DNA from: Caldora sp. SIO3E6 | Lineage (GTDB): Bacteria > Cyanobacteriota > Cyanobacteriia > Cyanobacteriales > Coleofasciculaceae | Direction: 5' to 3' | NCBI GenBank assembly: GCA_010672185.1 | Contig: JAAHHL010000006.1 | Location: 1-18,946 of the forward strand | Length of the DNA stretch: 18,946 nt | Shown here: positions 13,193 to 18,946 of the stretch, in pieces | Numbering within the stretch: position 1 is the first letter of the stretch | How the letters are laid out: every line of letters starts with the position of its first letter | The notes under the pieces: model-generated | What the model was told of the DNA's origin: nothing | Databases searched by the model: none | What the model saw: only the letters and a program-made list of their open reading frames with translations | Made by a program: the position numbers and the translations under genes

Positions 13193-15886
13193 CTATACCG
13201 TACCTCTGCGAATCATTTTAAAGCCATATACATATATACCCGCAAATTTATACCGTTGTTCTTGCTCTCGCCATTCAGCAAGACCGATTTCGCTGAGAAA
13301 ATCAGCAAAATTATCAAATGATGACATAATATCCTGGGCTGATTCTTGCCATACTGTTTGCAATTCTTCTTTCGATAATAGGGCTTGGTGATCTTTAAGA
13401 GAGTCAAAAAATTTCCTCAAATCAGGATATTCTTCTCTAATTGCATTGCAGCGCTCTTCTGATGCTCCCTTCAGTCCAATTTCTAGGGACTTTCCTCGAA
13501 GTAAGCAGTCTGTAGGTGGCTTAATTGATGATTGTCCTTGATAACTTAATTCTCTTTCCTTCGCTGCTTTAAGCAATATGCTCAAACTCCGAGGAAAAGT
13601 AGTGCCACTGGAGTCTGTTAAACGTTCATAAACCCACCGAGAAACATATTTTGCTTTGCTGCCGCGTCTGCGACGGCTTCCCCAAAGTAATTCTAAGGCT
13701 TGCTCAATTACCTCTTCACTAGCTTGCTCGATACTTTCTACTGGAGAGAAACGATTAACTAATTGCTTGAATTCATCTGATTGAATAGCTTGTCTGAGTG
13801 CTAATCTTAAAAAATCTACCCTTGTCCACTGTAAAAGAATATCGCGCCCATTAAAGTGACTTTTATTATCAAAATTTAGTCCAATCCAAATATCCTCTCT
13901 CAGGAATATTTTAAATCGAATAGCTGTTAATCTACGAGAATCACAAGCCTGTAAGAACTGAAATAAACCAGTCAATGCTTGTTGTCTTACTTCACTTGAT
14001 TGAGGAAAATCTTCATCTAAATCATCATAAAGTAACCAAAGTATTTTGTCTTCTTGTTGCAATTTTTCATCGATAAGATATAGTGCATCTGTGACTACGA
14101 GGCGTAGGTCAACATTGGTAGATAATTGAAGCAAACCTTGACTGTGCTCAGATTGCCACTTATCGACCGGTAAATCATCGAGGATTTTTTTTAAATCTCT
14201 AAACTTTTCACCTTTTTTACCTTTAGGGAATTTAAAATAATTTTCCTTAAATGCTCTCAGTAGCAAATAAGTTCTCCAAAAGGCTTCCCAGGAGCCGTTT
14301 TCTCTCTGTAAGCCTGTATGGATTATTTGGAAGTCATCACGAGATGGGCGGCTGTCATAAAATCTACCATGACCGGAAAGGAATTTTGCCTGATCTAAGC
14401 GACCACGAGCTAGTTTTTTAGCTGTGTTGCTATGTTTCAGCAGTAGCCAATAAAGAGCTGTTTTACCAGTTCCCTTGCGACCTCTGATCAGACAAGTAGT
14501 ATCATCTAGAAATTTTACAAAATCAGTAGTCTGCTGAAACACTAGACTAAGATCTTGTTTTTGATCAGCCGCGTTCACTTCAGGAAATTGAAGGCTTTCA
14601 ATAATTTTCCAGCGACTATCTGCGCCAGTTAAAATATCTTCTCGTTTAAACTTATCAGTTTCTTCATCAATTAGATTAGCAATCCGATTGTAATAGTCTA
14701 TCAGTGCTGGTACAGGATAACTATCAGCCAAAGCAATTGGTGAAAGGTAGGGAACGACTAGGGGCTCTACTAGTTCAGAATTAGACTCATCCAAATCGGA
14801 CTCGCTGTCACCGTTTTCGTCTTCATTCGTTTCATCATCGATATCTGTTGAACTCTTAATATTTTCCTGCAAATGCTGCCAAATTTTTCTCACTTTAGAC
14901 ATCCCAGTTTCTGTGACATCAGGAACGGGAGTAAAAACCAAGCTCATTGATAAATTTCTTAAAACTTGAATTGATTGGAATAGCAATTCAATTCCTTGTC
15001 GATTTTGTTCGTTAGGAAAGAGAAATATAATTACTTCATCGGCTGCTCGCAGTAATGATAAAGCTCCCCATTGATTAATTCCAGTTCGTGAATCAACAAG
15101 GATAATATCAGGCTTCAATTGCTCCTGTATTTCACGAGTAAAAATAGACCAAAGATTTTCCCCCCTGTCAACAACCGTAGTAGCTCGCAGATCATCAACT
15201 TTAGCAATATAATCTAGATTGAAATCACCAGCGGGAACGACAAATAATCTCCCTGTTGCATTAGGAATTCTCACTTCGCCAAATATTTGCGCTACTGAAA
15301 TACTAGGTTCGACGCCTTCTGGCAAGTAGGAACGTTCATAAAAATAGTCAACAATACCATACTCTGGTTGTGGATTGAGGTTGAATGCTGTACTTAAACC
15401 AGGTGCCTCTAAATCTAAATCAACAGCAACAACTTTGCGACCACGCATTGCTAGAATCCAGGCTACGTGGGTTAAGGCTGTAGTTCGACCTACTCCTCCC
15501 TTAAAAGAATAAAACGTCACTGTCCGAGGCACACGGAGTTGGCGTTGGGAAGGTTGAGGATAGTTTTGAGGGTTGGCTGCCTGTAGCGCTAAGTCTTGCC
15601 AAGTGTATACTAAATCTCCATTAGCAACCTGTGGGCGAGAAAGATGAAGTGATTCGGCTTCTTGAAGCGTATACAAGGAGAGAAAACCAGGAGACAAAGA
15701 TTGGCGAAGGAAACTCAGCACTTGCTCTTTGCGTTGAGGAATGGATAAACCCGCAAAGCGATCGCTTACAATAGTTAGATTCAGCAAACCTGACGTGGAA
15801 ATATTCATGTCAACCCATTCCGGGGAATTATGCACATAATGGCTCGTAATTTCCTGCTTTAGCGCTCTTTGCCAAGTCTCCTGCAT
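13193..15886 (-). CDS. Dual P-loop NTPase: KGGVGR-type ParA/MinD-like plus AAA/STAND-like ATPase
   Basis: About 897 residues from ATG 15886, chosen because AGGGAG (complement of 15894-15899) lies seven bases upstream; an in-frame GTG at 15928 would add 14 residues and overlap the previous gene. Domains: an N-terminal region of about 115 residues with a possible BolA-like core (LTIVSDRFAGLSIPQRKEQV); a SIMIBI/ParA-like ATPase with the variant Walker A FKGGVGRTT (about 129-136) and VDLDLEAPGLST; a switch-like ILVDSRTGIN; an acidic linker (about 330-360); a second P-loop RGRKGTGKTAL (about 467-475) with Walker B LLYDDLDED (about 616-625); and a helical C-terminus. KGGVGR proteins occur in bacterial conflict and signalling operons, where they act as NTP-dependent switches. 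Coupling to the HEPN-like gene supports that reading. The precise role is unknown. Confidence 0.82.
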   Translation of the reverse strand: MQETWQRALKQEITSHYVHNSPEWVDMNISTSGLLNLTIVSDRFAGLSIPQRKEQVLSFLRQSLSPGFLSLYTLQEAESLHLSRPQVANGDLVYTWQDLALQAANPQNYPQPSQRQLRVPRTVTFYSFKGGVGRTTALTHVAWILAMRGRKVVAVDLDLEAPGLSTAFNLNPQPEYGIVDYFYERSYLPEGVEPSISVAQIFGEVRIPNATGRLFVVPAGDFNLDYIAKVDDLRATTVVDRGENLWSIFTREIQEQLKPDIILVDSRTGINQWGALSLLRAADEVIIFLFPNEQNRQGIELLFQSIQVLRNLSMSLVFTPVPDVTETGMSKVRKIWQHLQENIKSSTDIDDETNEDENGDSESDLDESNSELVEPLVVPYLSPIALADSYPVPALIDYYNRIANLIDEETDKFKREDILTGADSRWKIIESLQFPEVNAADQKQDLSLVFQQTTDFVKFLDDTTCLIRGRKGTGKTALYWLLLKHSNTAKKLARGRLDQAKFLSGHGRFYDSRPSRDDFQIIHTGLQRENGSWEAFWRTYLLLRAFKENYFKFPKGKKGEKFRDLKKILDDLPVDKWQSEHSQGLLQLSTNVDLRLVVTDALYLIDEKLQQEDKILWLLYDDLDEDFPQSSEVRQQALTGLFQFLQACDSRRLTAIRFKIFLREDIWIGLNFDNKSHFNGRDILLQWTRVDFLRLALRQAIQSDEFKQLVNRFSPVESIEQASEEVIEQALELLWGSRRRRGSKAKYVSRWVYERLTDSSGTTFPRSLSILLKAAKERELSYQGQSSIKPPTDCLLRGKSLEIGLKGASEERCNAIREEYPDLRKFFDSLKDHQALLSKEELQTVWQESAQDIMSSFDNFADFLSEIGLAEWREQEQRYKFAGIYVYGFKMIRRGTV

Positions 15887-15897
15887 TTTGATTCTCC

Positions 15898-16329
15898 CTA
15901 AAGTTGAGTGGCTTGCTTCTCTAACCACCCTATGAGGCTCTTATATGCGTGTAACCAACGTTTATAGTTTGTATCGTCAGGTTCACTACAACAGTAGCGC
16001 ATATCTATAAAATGTTGGCTGGGATTCTCAACCTCATTTATCCATTTCTGAACTTCTGGGAACTGCTGAACTCTGTAATACAGTCGATTGTGTCTTTTCA
16101 AAGCATCAATGAAGCTATGCCCTGGATTCGTGATCGTATGTCCAGGATTATTAGAGTCTGTTTTCCATTCCTGAGTGGCATTCTTCGGCAGAGTGGCAAA
16201 GATCATCGCTTTGAGGAGACACTCGATAGTAACACCACCAAAGTGCATAGCAGCTACTTTTCGCTTGGATTGGCATAATGTTTCAGTATCTTTATGGCGC
16301 TCTAAGAATACACCTTGATAATCTTCCAT
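15898..16329 (-). CDS. HEPN-like small helical protein
   Basis: 143 residues, mainly helical. The segment AAMHFGGVTIECLLKAMIFATLP resembles the first long helix of HEPN and HEPN-like proteins (pattern hhxhxxxxECxLKAhI). It is followed by GHSFIDALKRHNRLYYR, which resembles the central His-containing helix, and a C-terminal YKRWLHAYKSLIGWLEKQA. HEPN domains are frequent RNase effectors or nucleotide-transferase partners in toxin-antitoxin, CRISPR and other defence loci. The classical Rx4-6H catalytic motif is not evident, so this may be an inactive or atypical member. Its stop codon overlaps the Shine-Dalgarno of the NTPase gene and leaves 11 bp between them, indicating translational coupling. 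GGAG lies too close to the ATG to be a normal ribosome site; an internal ATG before HFGGV is possible. Confidence 0.6.
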   Translation of the reverse strand: MEDYQGVFLERHKDTETLCQSKRKVAAMHFGGVTIECLLKAMIFATLPKNATQEWKTDSNNPGHTITNPGHSFIDALKRHNRLYYRVQQFPEVQKWINEVENPSQHFIDMRYCCSEPDDTNYKRWLHAYKSLIGWLEKQATQL

Positions 16330-16463
16330 ACTCCGTAAAAATATGATTACTTAAATTGTAACTGCTCATCGCAATAAAGATGCTCCAATGATAAGAGAGA
16401 AGCTAAATTGAACACTTGAGTGTATATTAGAGGTGATCGCGAATGAGCGAAAGGTGAGTTAGT
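16330..16463. other. Divergent spacer upstream of the HEPN-like gene
   Basis: No intact gene. It should contain the promoter of the HEPN/NTPase operon, but no confident -35/-10 pair was found. The short dyad ACACTTGAGTGT lies at 16412-16423. The last bases (16450-16463) read as the end of a toxin gene, Lys-Gly-Glu-Leu-Val-stop overlapping the antitoxin ATG, mirroring Lys-Gly-Gly-Glu-Leu-Leu-stop of the intact operon at 2523. Confidence 0.4.
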
Positions 16464-16508
16464 ATGACGAAATATAAGACTTACAGAGAGGTCAGAAATA
16501 CTTTCTAA
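16464..16508 (+). pseudogene. 5' fragment of a HigA-like antitoxin gene
   Basis: ATG 16464 begins MTKYKTYREVRNTF and then stops at TAA 16506-16508. It matches residues 1-14 of the intact antitoxin at 2526 (MTTYKTYKDIRKNF) at eight of 14 identical positions, with most others conservative. Even the upstream gtgagttagtatga resembles the toxin/antitoxin junction gtgagttgttatga. The rest of the gene is absent here; its tail appears at 17481, after the methyltransferase. Confidence 0.8.
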
Positions 16509-16582
16509 AACCATGTTAAAATTTAAATAAATCGATTGCTTAATCTAAAATAATTAATCCAGACAAAACTTAATTTTTAATT

Positions 16583-17479
16583 ATGCATCAACTTTCTCTT
16601 AATCTTAAGACTGACTATGCTAATCCGTTTAGATATCAACAGTACTTTAACCAAGATTTTTTGTGTCAGCCTTATTTGTTAACAAATAATGGCGTTTTAT
16701 TTGAAGAGGATTGCCTAAAAATAATTGCCGCCATTAAAAATGATATTGCAGATGTTTTTTTCGCCGATCCTCCTTTTAATTTAGGCAAAGATTATGGTAA
16801 AAAGCATGATGATTTAATTAAGGATGAAAGCTACCTTAATTGGTGTCAATCCTGGATAAGTGAGTGTTGCAGAATACTTAAACCTGGAGGCAGTCTTTTT
16901 ATCTATAATTTGCCAAAATGGAATATTTTACTGGGAGCATATTTAATTAATCACGGTCTTACTTTTAGACATTGGATTGCTATCGATATCAAATTTGGTC
17001 TTCCTATCCCTGGTAGATTATATCCAAGCCACTACAGCCTTTTATACTACTCCAAAGGCAAACCAAAAATATTTCGTAAAATCAGAACTCCTATAGAAAA
17101 ATGTCGTCATTGCGGAGGTGACATTAAAGATTATGGAGGTCATCGTAAGTCAATGAATCCTCTGGGGGTTAATTTAACAGATGTTTGGCATGACATACCA
17201 CCTGTACGTCATTGGAAATTTAAAAGTAAAAAGCGCAAAACTAACCAATTATCAACGAAGATTTTAGATCGGGTTGTGGAAATGTCTAGCATTCCGGGGG
17301 ATTTAATTGTCGATCCCTTTGGTGGTAGTGGCACAACCTACGCTGTCTGTGAAGAAAAAGATCGGTATTGGATTGGTATGGATATACAGAACTGTGATGT
17401 AATTTCCGAAAGACTGACACAAGACTATTTGCACTATCATAAGAACGATGACTACATTACTCCAAGTCACTATTATTGA
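16583..17479 (+). CDS. Site-specific DNA methyltransferase, beta class (N6-adenine or N4-cytosine)
   Basis: 298 residues. The catalytic motif DPPF (residues 62-65, in FADPPFNLGKDYG) comes before the AdoMet-binding motif DPFGGSGTT (about 244-252), the order that defines beta-class amino-methyltransferases. DPPF rather than SPPY favours adenine-N6. A central insert has CRHC (Cys174, Cys177), perhaps half of a small metal-binding knuckle in the target-recognition region. No cognate restriction gene is adjacent, so it looks orphan. There is no Shine-Dalgarno before the ATG, and the gene and leader (16509-16582) are visibly more AT-rich than the neighbours, suggesting transfer. It lies between the two ends of a broken antitoxin gene, and its stop codon (17477-17479) touches the remnant tail. 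Target sequence cannot be predicted. Confidence 0.9.
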   Translation: MHQLSLNLKTDYANPFRYQQYFNQDFLCQPYLLTNNGVLFEEDCLKIIAAIKNDIADVFFADPPFNLGKDYGKKHDDLIKDESYLNWCQSWISECCRILKPGGSLFIYNLPKWNILLGAYLINHGLTFRHWIAIDIKFGLPIPGRLYPSHYSLLYYSKGKPKIFRKIRTPIEKCRHCGGDIKDYGGHRKSMNPLGVNLTDVWHDIPPVRHWKFKSKKRKTNQLSTKILDRVVEMSSIPGDLIVDPFGGSGTTYAVCEEKDRYWIGMDIQNCDVISERLTQDYLHYHKNDDYITPSHYY

Positions 17480-17480
17480 T

Positions 17481-17564
17481 GGTTCTGTCGATATTGTGAT
17501 TAACTTTCCAGAGAAAGAGCCAGTGTGCTTTGCTGAGATTGAGGCTGTCTTTTCATCCAAGTGA
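17481..17564 (+). pseudogene. 3' fragment of a HigA-like antitoxin gene
   Basis: Read from 17481 the frame gives GSVDIVINFPEKEPVCFAEI then EAVFSSK and TGA (17562-17564). It matches residues 84-103 of the intact antitoxin (GSVDITINFPEKEPVCFSHI) at 17 of 20 positions. It has no start of its own and begins immediately after the methyltransferase stop. Together with 16464-16508 it brackets the methyltransferase, with codons for about residues 15-83 missing. Confidence 0.88.
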
Positions 17565-17583
17565 AAGGTTAAGAAATCGTTAC

Positions 17584-17652
17584 TCATTTAACAATGTTGC
17601 CAGTTTCTCTGTTTCTATCTGGAAAGTGTTTTTGGGAGATTGGGATATCCAC
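17584..17652 (-). pseudogene. Truncated duplicate of the 5' end of the DUF559 gene
   Basis: On the minus strand GTG 17652 starts VDIPISQKHFPDRNRETGNIV followed by Lys and TGA (17584-17586), almost identical to the first residues of the intact gene at 18199 (MDIPTSQKYFPDRNRETGNI). DNA similarity covers 17590-17659 against 18137-18206, about 65 of 70 bases. It ends abruptly on both sides, so it is a broken partial copy. Confidence 0.88.
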
Positions 17653-17693
17653 TAACTATGTACACTAATATAGGTTTCATTCTTCATTGTGAA

Positions 17694-17789
17694 AAACCTC
17701 TCCCCCAACCCCTCTCCTGCAAGGAGAGGGGAGCCGGAGTTTCTTGTTCCCCCTTCCCTACAAGGGAAGGGGGCTAGGGGGTTAGGTTT
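17694..17789. repeat. Palindromic interspersed repeat with two perfect hairpins
   Basis: The outer arms are imperfect inverted repeats (aaacctctcccccaac and ctagggggttaggttt). Inside are perfect stems cccctctcct/aggagagggg (17709-17718 with 17722-17731) and cccccttccct/agggaaggggg (17749-17759 with 17763-17773), each with a 3-base loop. This type of C/G-rich double hairpin is common in cyanobacterial intergenic DNA. It overlaps the last codons of the DUF559 gene. Confidence 0.8.
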
Positions 17790-18199
17790 CTGGTGCAAGC
17801 TGTCGAAATAATTACTAAAACCTTATCAAGATTCTGCCTAACCTCTTCATTGCTAATTCGCAGCAGTTGTAGTCCTCTTGCTGATAAAATGCGATCGCGT
17901 TCTGCATCATATTCAACTTGTTGCTGATGAATTTCCCCATCCATTTCTATCACTAATCTGGCAGCGTGACAGTAAAAATCGACAATAAATCCATCAATAA
18001 TCTGTTGACGACGGAAGTGTAATTGATTCAACCGATTAGCACGAAGGTATTGCCAGAGGATTTTTTCTTCTGGGGTCATTTGGCGGCGGAGTTCTTTCGC
18101 ACGCTGCACTTTGGTTGAGCTTACTTTTTGTCCAATAACAATGTTGCCAGTTTCTCTGTTTCTATCTGGGAAGTATTTTTGGGAGGTTGGAATATCCAT
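17774..18199 (-). CDS. DUF559 domain protein, Vsr-like PD-(D/E)XK endonuclease fold
   Basis: 141 residues. The core is QMTPEEKILWQYLR, then FRRQQIIDGFIVDFYC, LVIEMDGEIH and a C-terminal GLQLLRISNEEV. This is the DUF559 signature related to very-short-patch-repair nucleases; the Asp of VDF, the Glu/Asp of IEMDG and the His are the expected active-site residues. The role is unproven: the family is often linked to mobile DNA or repair. Start ATG 18199 agrees with the partial duplicate. The final residues RNLTP and the stop codon come from a palindromic repeat, so the original C-terminus was probably replaced after the conserved domain. No good Shine-Dalgarno was seen. Confidence 0.87.
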   Translation of the reverse strand: MDIPTSQKYFPDRNRETGNIVIGQKVSSTKVQRAKELRRQMTPEEKILWQYLRANRLNQLHFRRQQIIDGFIVDFYCHAARLVIEMDGEIHQQQVEYDAERDRILSARGLQLLRISNEEVRQNLDKVLVIISTACTRNLTP

Positions 18200-18268
18200 T
18201 AACTATACAGCAGTTTCCGCTGCAATGAGGTACACCTGAATCAGTTGTCAAAATTGGATAGATGTCCA
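18200..18268. other. Short spacer upstream of DUF559
   Basis: Only the first few bases are shared with the truncated copy at 17653-17659. No clear promoter is visible. Confidence 0.4.
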
Positions 18269-18769
18269 TCAAGTTTTTCTCCTAAGGTTGTTTATTAAAT
18301 ATTGAGAATGGAGAATGGAGAATGGAGAATGGAGAATGGAGAATTGGGAATGGAGAATGGAGAACTGGGAATGGAGAACTGGGAATGGAGAACTGGGAAT
18401 GGGGAATTGAGAGTCATTTTTAGATTTGCCATTTTTAATGATTGCATGAATAATAGAAATCAATTCATTAGATTCATTAAGTAAAGGAAGCAATCTTTGT
18501 TCCAATGTATTCTCGGTAGCAATTAAAATCTTCAACCAATAATTGGTTTCTCTAGCCTCCTTGAGACAAATACTCATTTTATGAATAAAATCTGCTTTAC
18601 TTTCTGCATCTTGTGCTTCCTCAAGATTAGCTCCAATACTTGTTCCAGAGCGGATTAGCTGTTTACTTAAGTCATATCCTGTACCACCATTTTCTCTCAA
18701 AAATTTACAAAGATTAACTATTCATATGCTAAAATTAAGTGTTCTTTCTTGTAAATCTTTTTTGGCCAT
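18269..18769 (-). pseudogene. Four-helix-bundle protein of the 23S rRNA IVP family, interrupted
   Basis: The conserved part reads FLRENGGTGYDLSKQLIRSG, TSIGANLEEAQDAESKADF, IHKMSICLKEARETNYWLKIL, matching the S23/IVP four-helix-bundle family (encoded in rRNA intervening sequences and near mobile DNA; function unclear, assembles as pentamers). The natural start appears to be ATG 18769 (MAKKDLQERTLNFSI), but codon 16 is TGA (18722-18724), where the family normally has a sense residue, probably Arg. A TTG at 18700 leaves an open frame of 143 codons, but this omits the first helix. The C-terminus after KNGKSKN runs into a heptad array and encodes repeats of SQFSILH, so the true end has been altered too. 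It is likely non-functional unless the stop is read through. Confidence 0.78.
18303..18410. repeat. Heptad tandem array, unit ggagaat and variants
   Basis: About fifteen 7-bp units (ggagaat, ggagaac, gggaatg forms). It is read through by the IVP-type frame on the minus strand, adding about 35 repetitive residues to its C-terminus. Confidence 0.88.
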
Positions 18770-18853
18770 TTTTGAGTAGATGCAATTCAACAATTTAATT
18801 ATATATTAAACTGTACAAAAACAGAAAAACGTTGTAATTATTTGCCCATTTTT
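18770..18853. other. AT-rich upstream region of the IVP-type gene
   Basis: No gene or convincing promoter could be assigned. It is very AT-rich and may contain the promoter for the minus-strand gene. Confidence 0.4.
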
Positions 18854-18939
18854 CAATTCTCAATTCTCAATTCCCAATTCTCAATTCCCAATTCTCAATT
18901 CCCAATTCTCAATTCTCAATTCTCAATTCTCAATTCTCC
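18854..18939. repeat. Heptad tandem repeat, unit caattct
   Basis: About twelve 7-bp units of caattct and cccaatt-type variants running almost to the window edge. Confidence 0.9.
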
Positions 18940-18946
18940 ATAAGAT

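Noticed and set aside
13213..13407. 64-codon minus-strand frame inside the end of the dual-NTPase gene
   Set aside because: It is an alternative frame within a well-supported gene and is not protein-like.
15898..16329. Catalytic Rx4-6H motif in the HEPN-like protein
   Set aside because: The Arg/His combinations seen (for example near KRHNRLYYR) do not fit the motif at the expected C-terminal position, so RNase activity is not claimed.
16380..16463. Remnant of a RelE/HigB toxin upstream of the antitoxin fragment
   Set aside because: Only the last five codons resemble the intact toxin end; further upstream the frame has stops and no convincing similarity, so no toxin pseudogene is called.
16583..18199. 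Methyltransferase plus DUF559 as a restriction-modification pair
   Set aside because: The genes are convergent, separated by pseudogene fragments and a repeat, and DUF559 is not a known cognate partner; the methyltransferase is better treated as orphan.

Overview
The window looks like chromosomal DNA of a cyanobacterium, probably a filamentous one with a large repeat-rich genome. The clues are many HIP1 octamers (GCGATCGC), at least ten arrays of short heptanucleotide repeats, a Uma2 endonuclease, a YaaW-family protein, a DUF559 protein, a 23S-IVP-type four-helix-bundle gene, and a large TPR protein. This assignment is an inference from these signatures; no 16S or other marker gene is present.

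Layout. Positions 1-114 hold the tail of an unidentified gene. Positions 115-414 are a repeat-rich spacer. A Uma2 nuclease (415-993, minus) diverges from a peroxiredoxin-glutaredoxin fusion (1269-2000, plus). The fusion gene has a promoter overlapped by two matching dyads exactly 30 bp apart. A RelE/HigB-like toxin and XRE antitoxin operon (2170-2882, minus) follows, then glutathione reductase (3147-4493, plus). The fusion peroxidase and the reductase form a glutathione-dependent peroxide-removal pair. Positions 4494-4981 carry a possible terminator and an elaborate multi-hairpin palindromic element. A glutamine-synthetase-family gene (4982-6316, minus) has a heptad array directly against its start codon. 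Positions 6404-7072 hold two tandem MITE-like elements. A very large TPR gene (7073-10300, minus) lacks a normal start codon. An O-antigen-ligase-like membrane protein (10733-12055, minus) follows.

The right third is an accessory, defence-like region. On the minus strand are a HEPN-like small protein (15898-16329), a dual-NTPase protein (13193-15886) with a KGGVGR-type SIMIBI P-loop and a second AAA/STAND-like P-loop, and a YaaW protein (12257-13138). The first two are tightly coupled and look like a conflict-system operon. Beyond them is a beta-class DNA methyltransferase (16583-17479, plus). It sits between the head (16464-16508) and tail (17481-17564) of a broken HigA-like antitoxin gene of the same family as the intact one at 2170-2526. 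Next come a truncated 5' copy of a DUF559 gene (17584-17652), a large palindromic repeat that supplies the end of the intact DUF559 gene (17774-18199), and an IVP-type gene (18269-18769) broken by an in-frame TGA and ending in repeat-derived codons.

The most promising observations are the methyltransferase lodged in a dead antitoxin gene, the HEPN plus dual-NTPase operon, and the twin operators over the peroxidase promoter.
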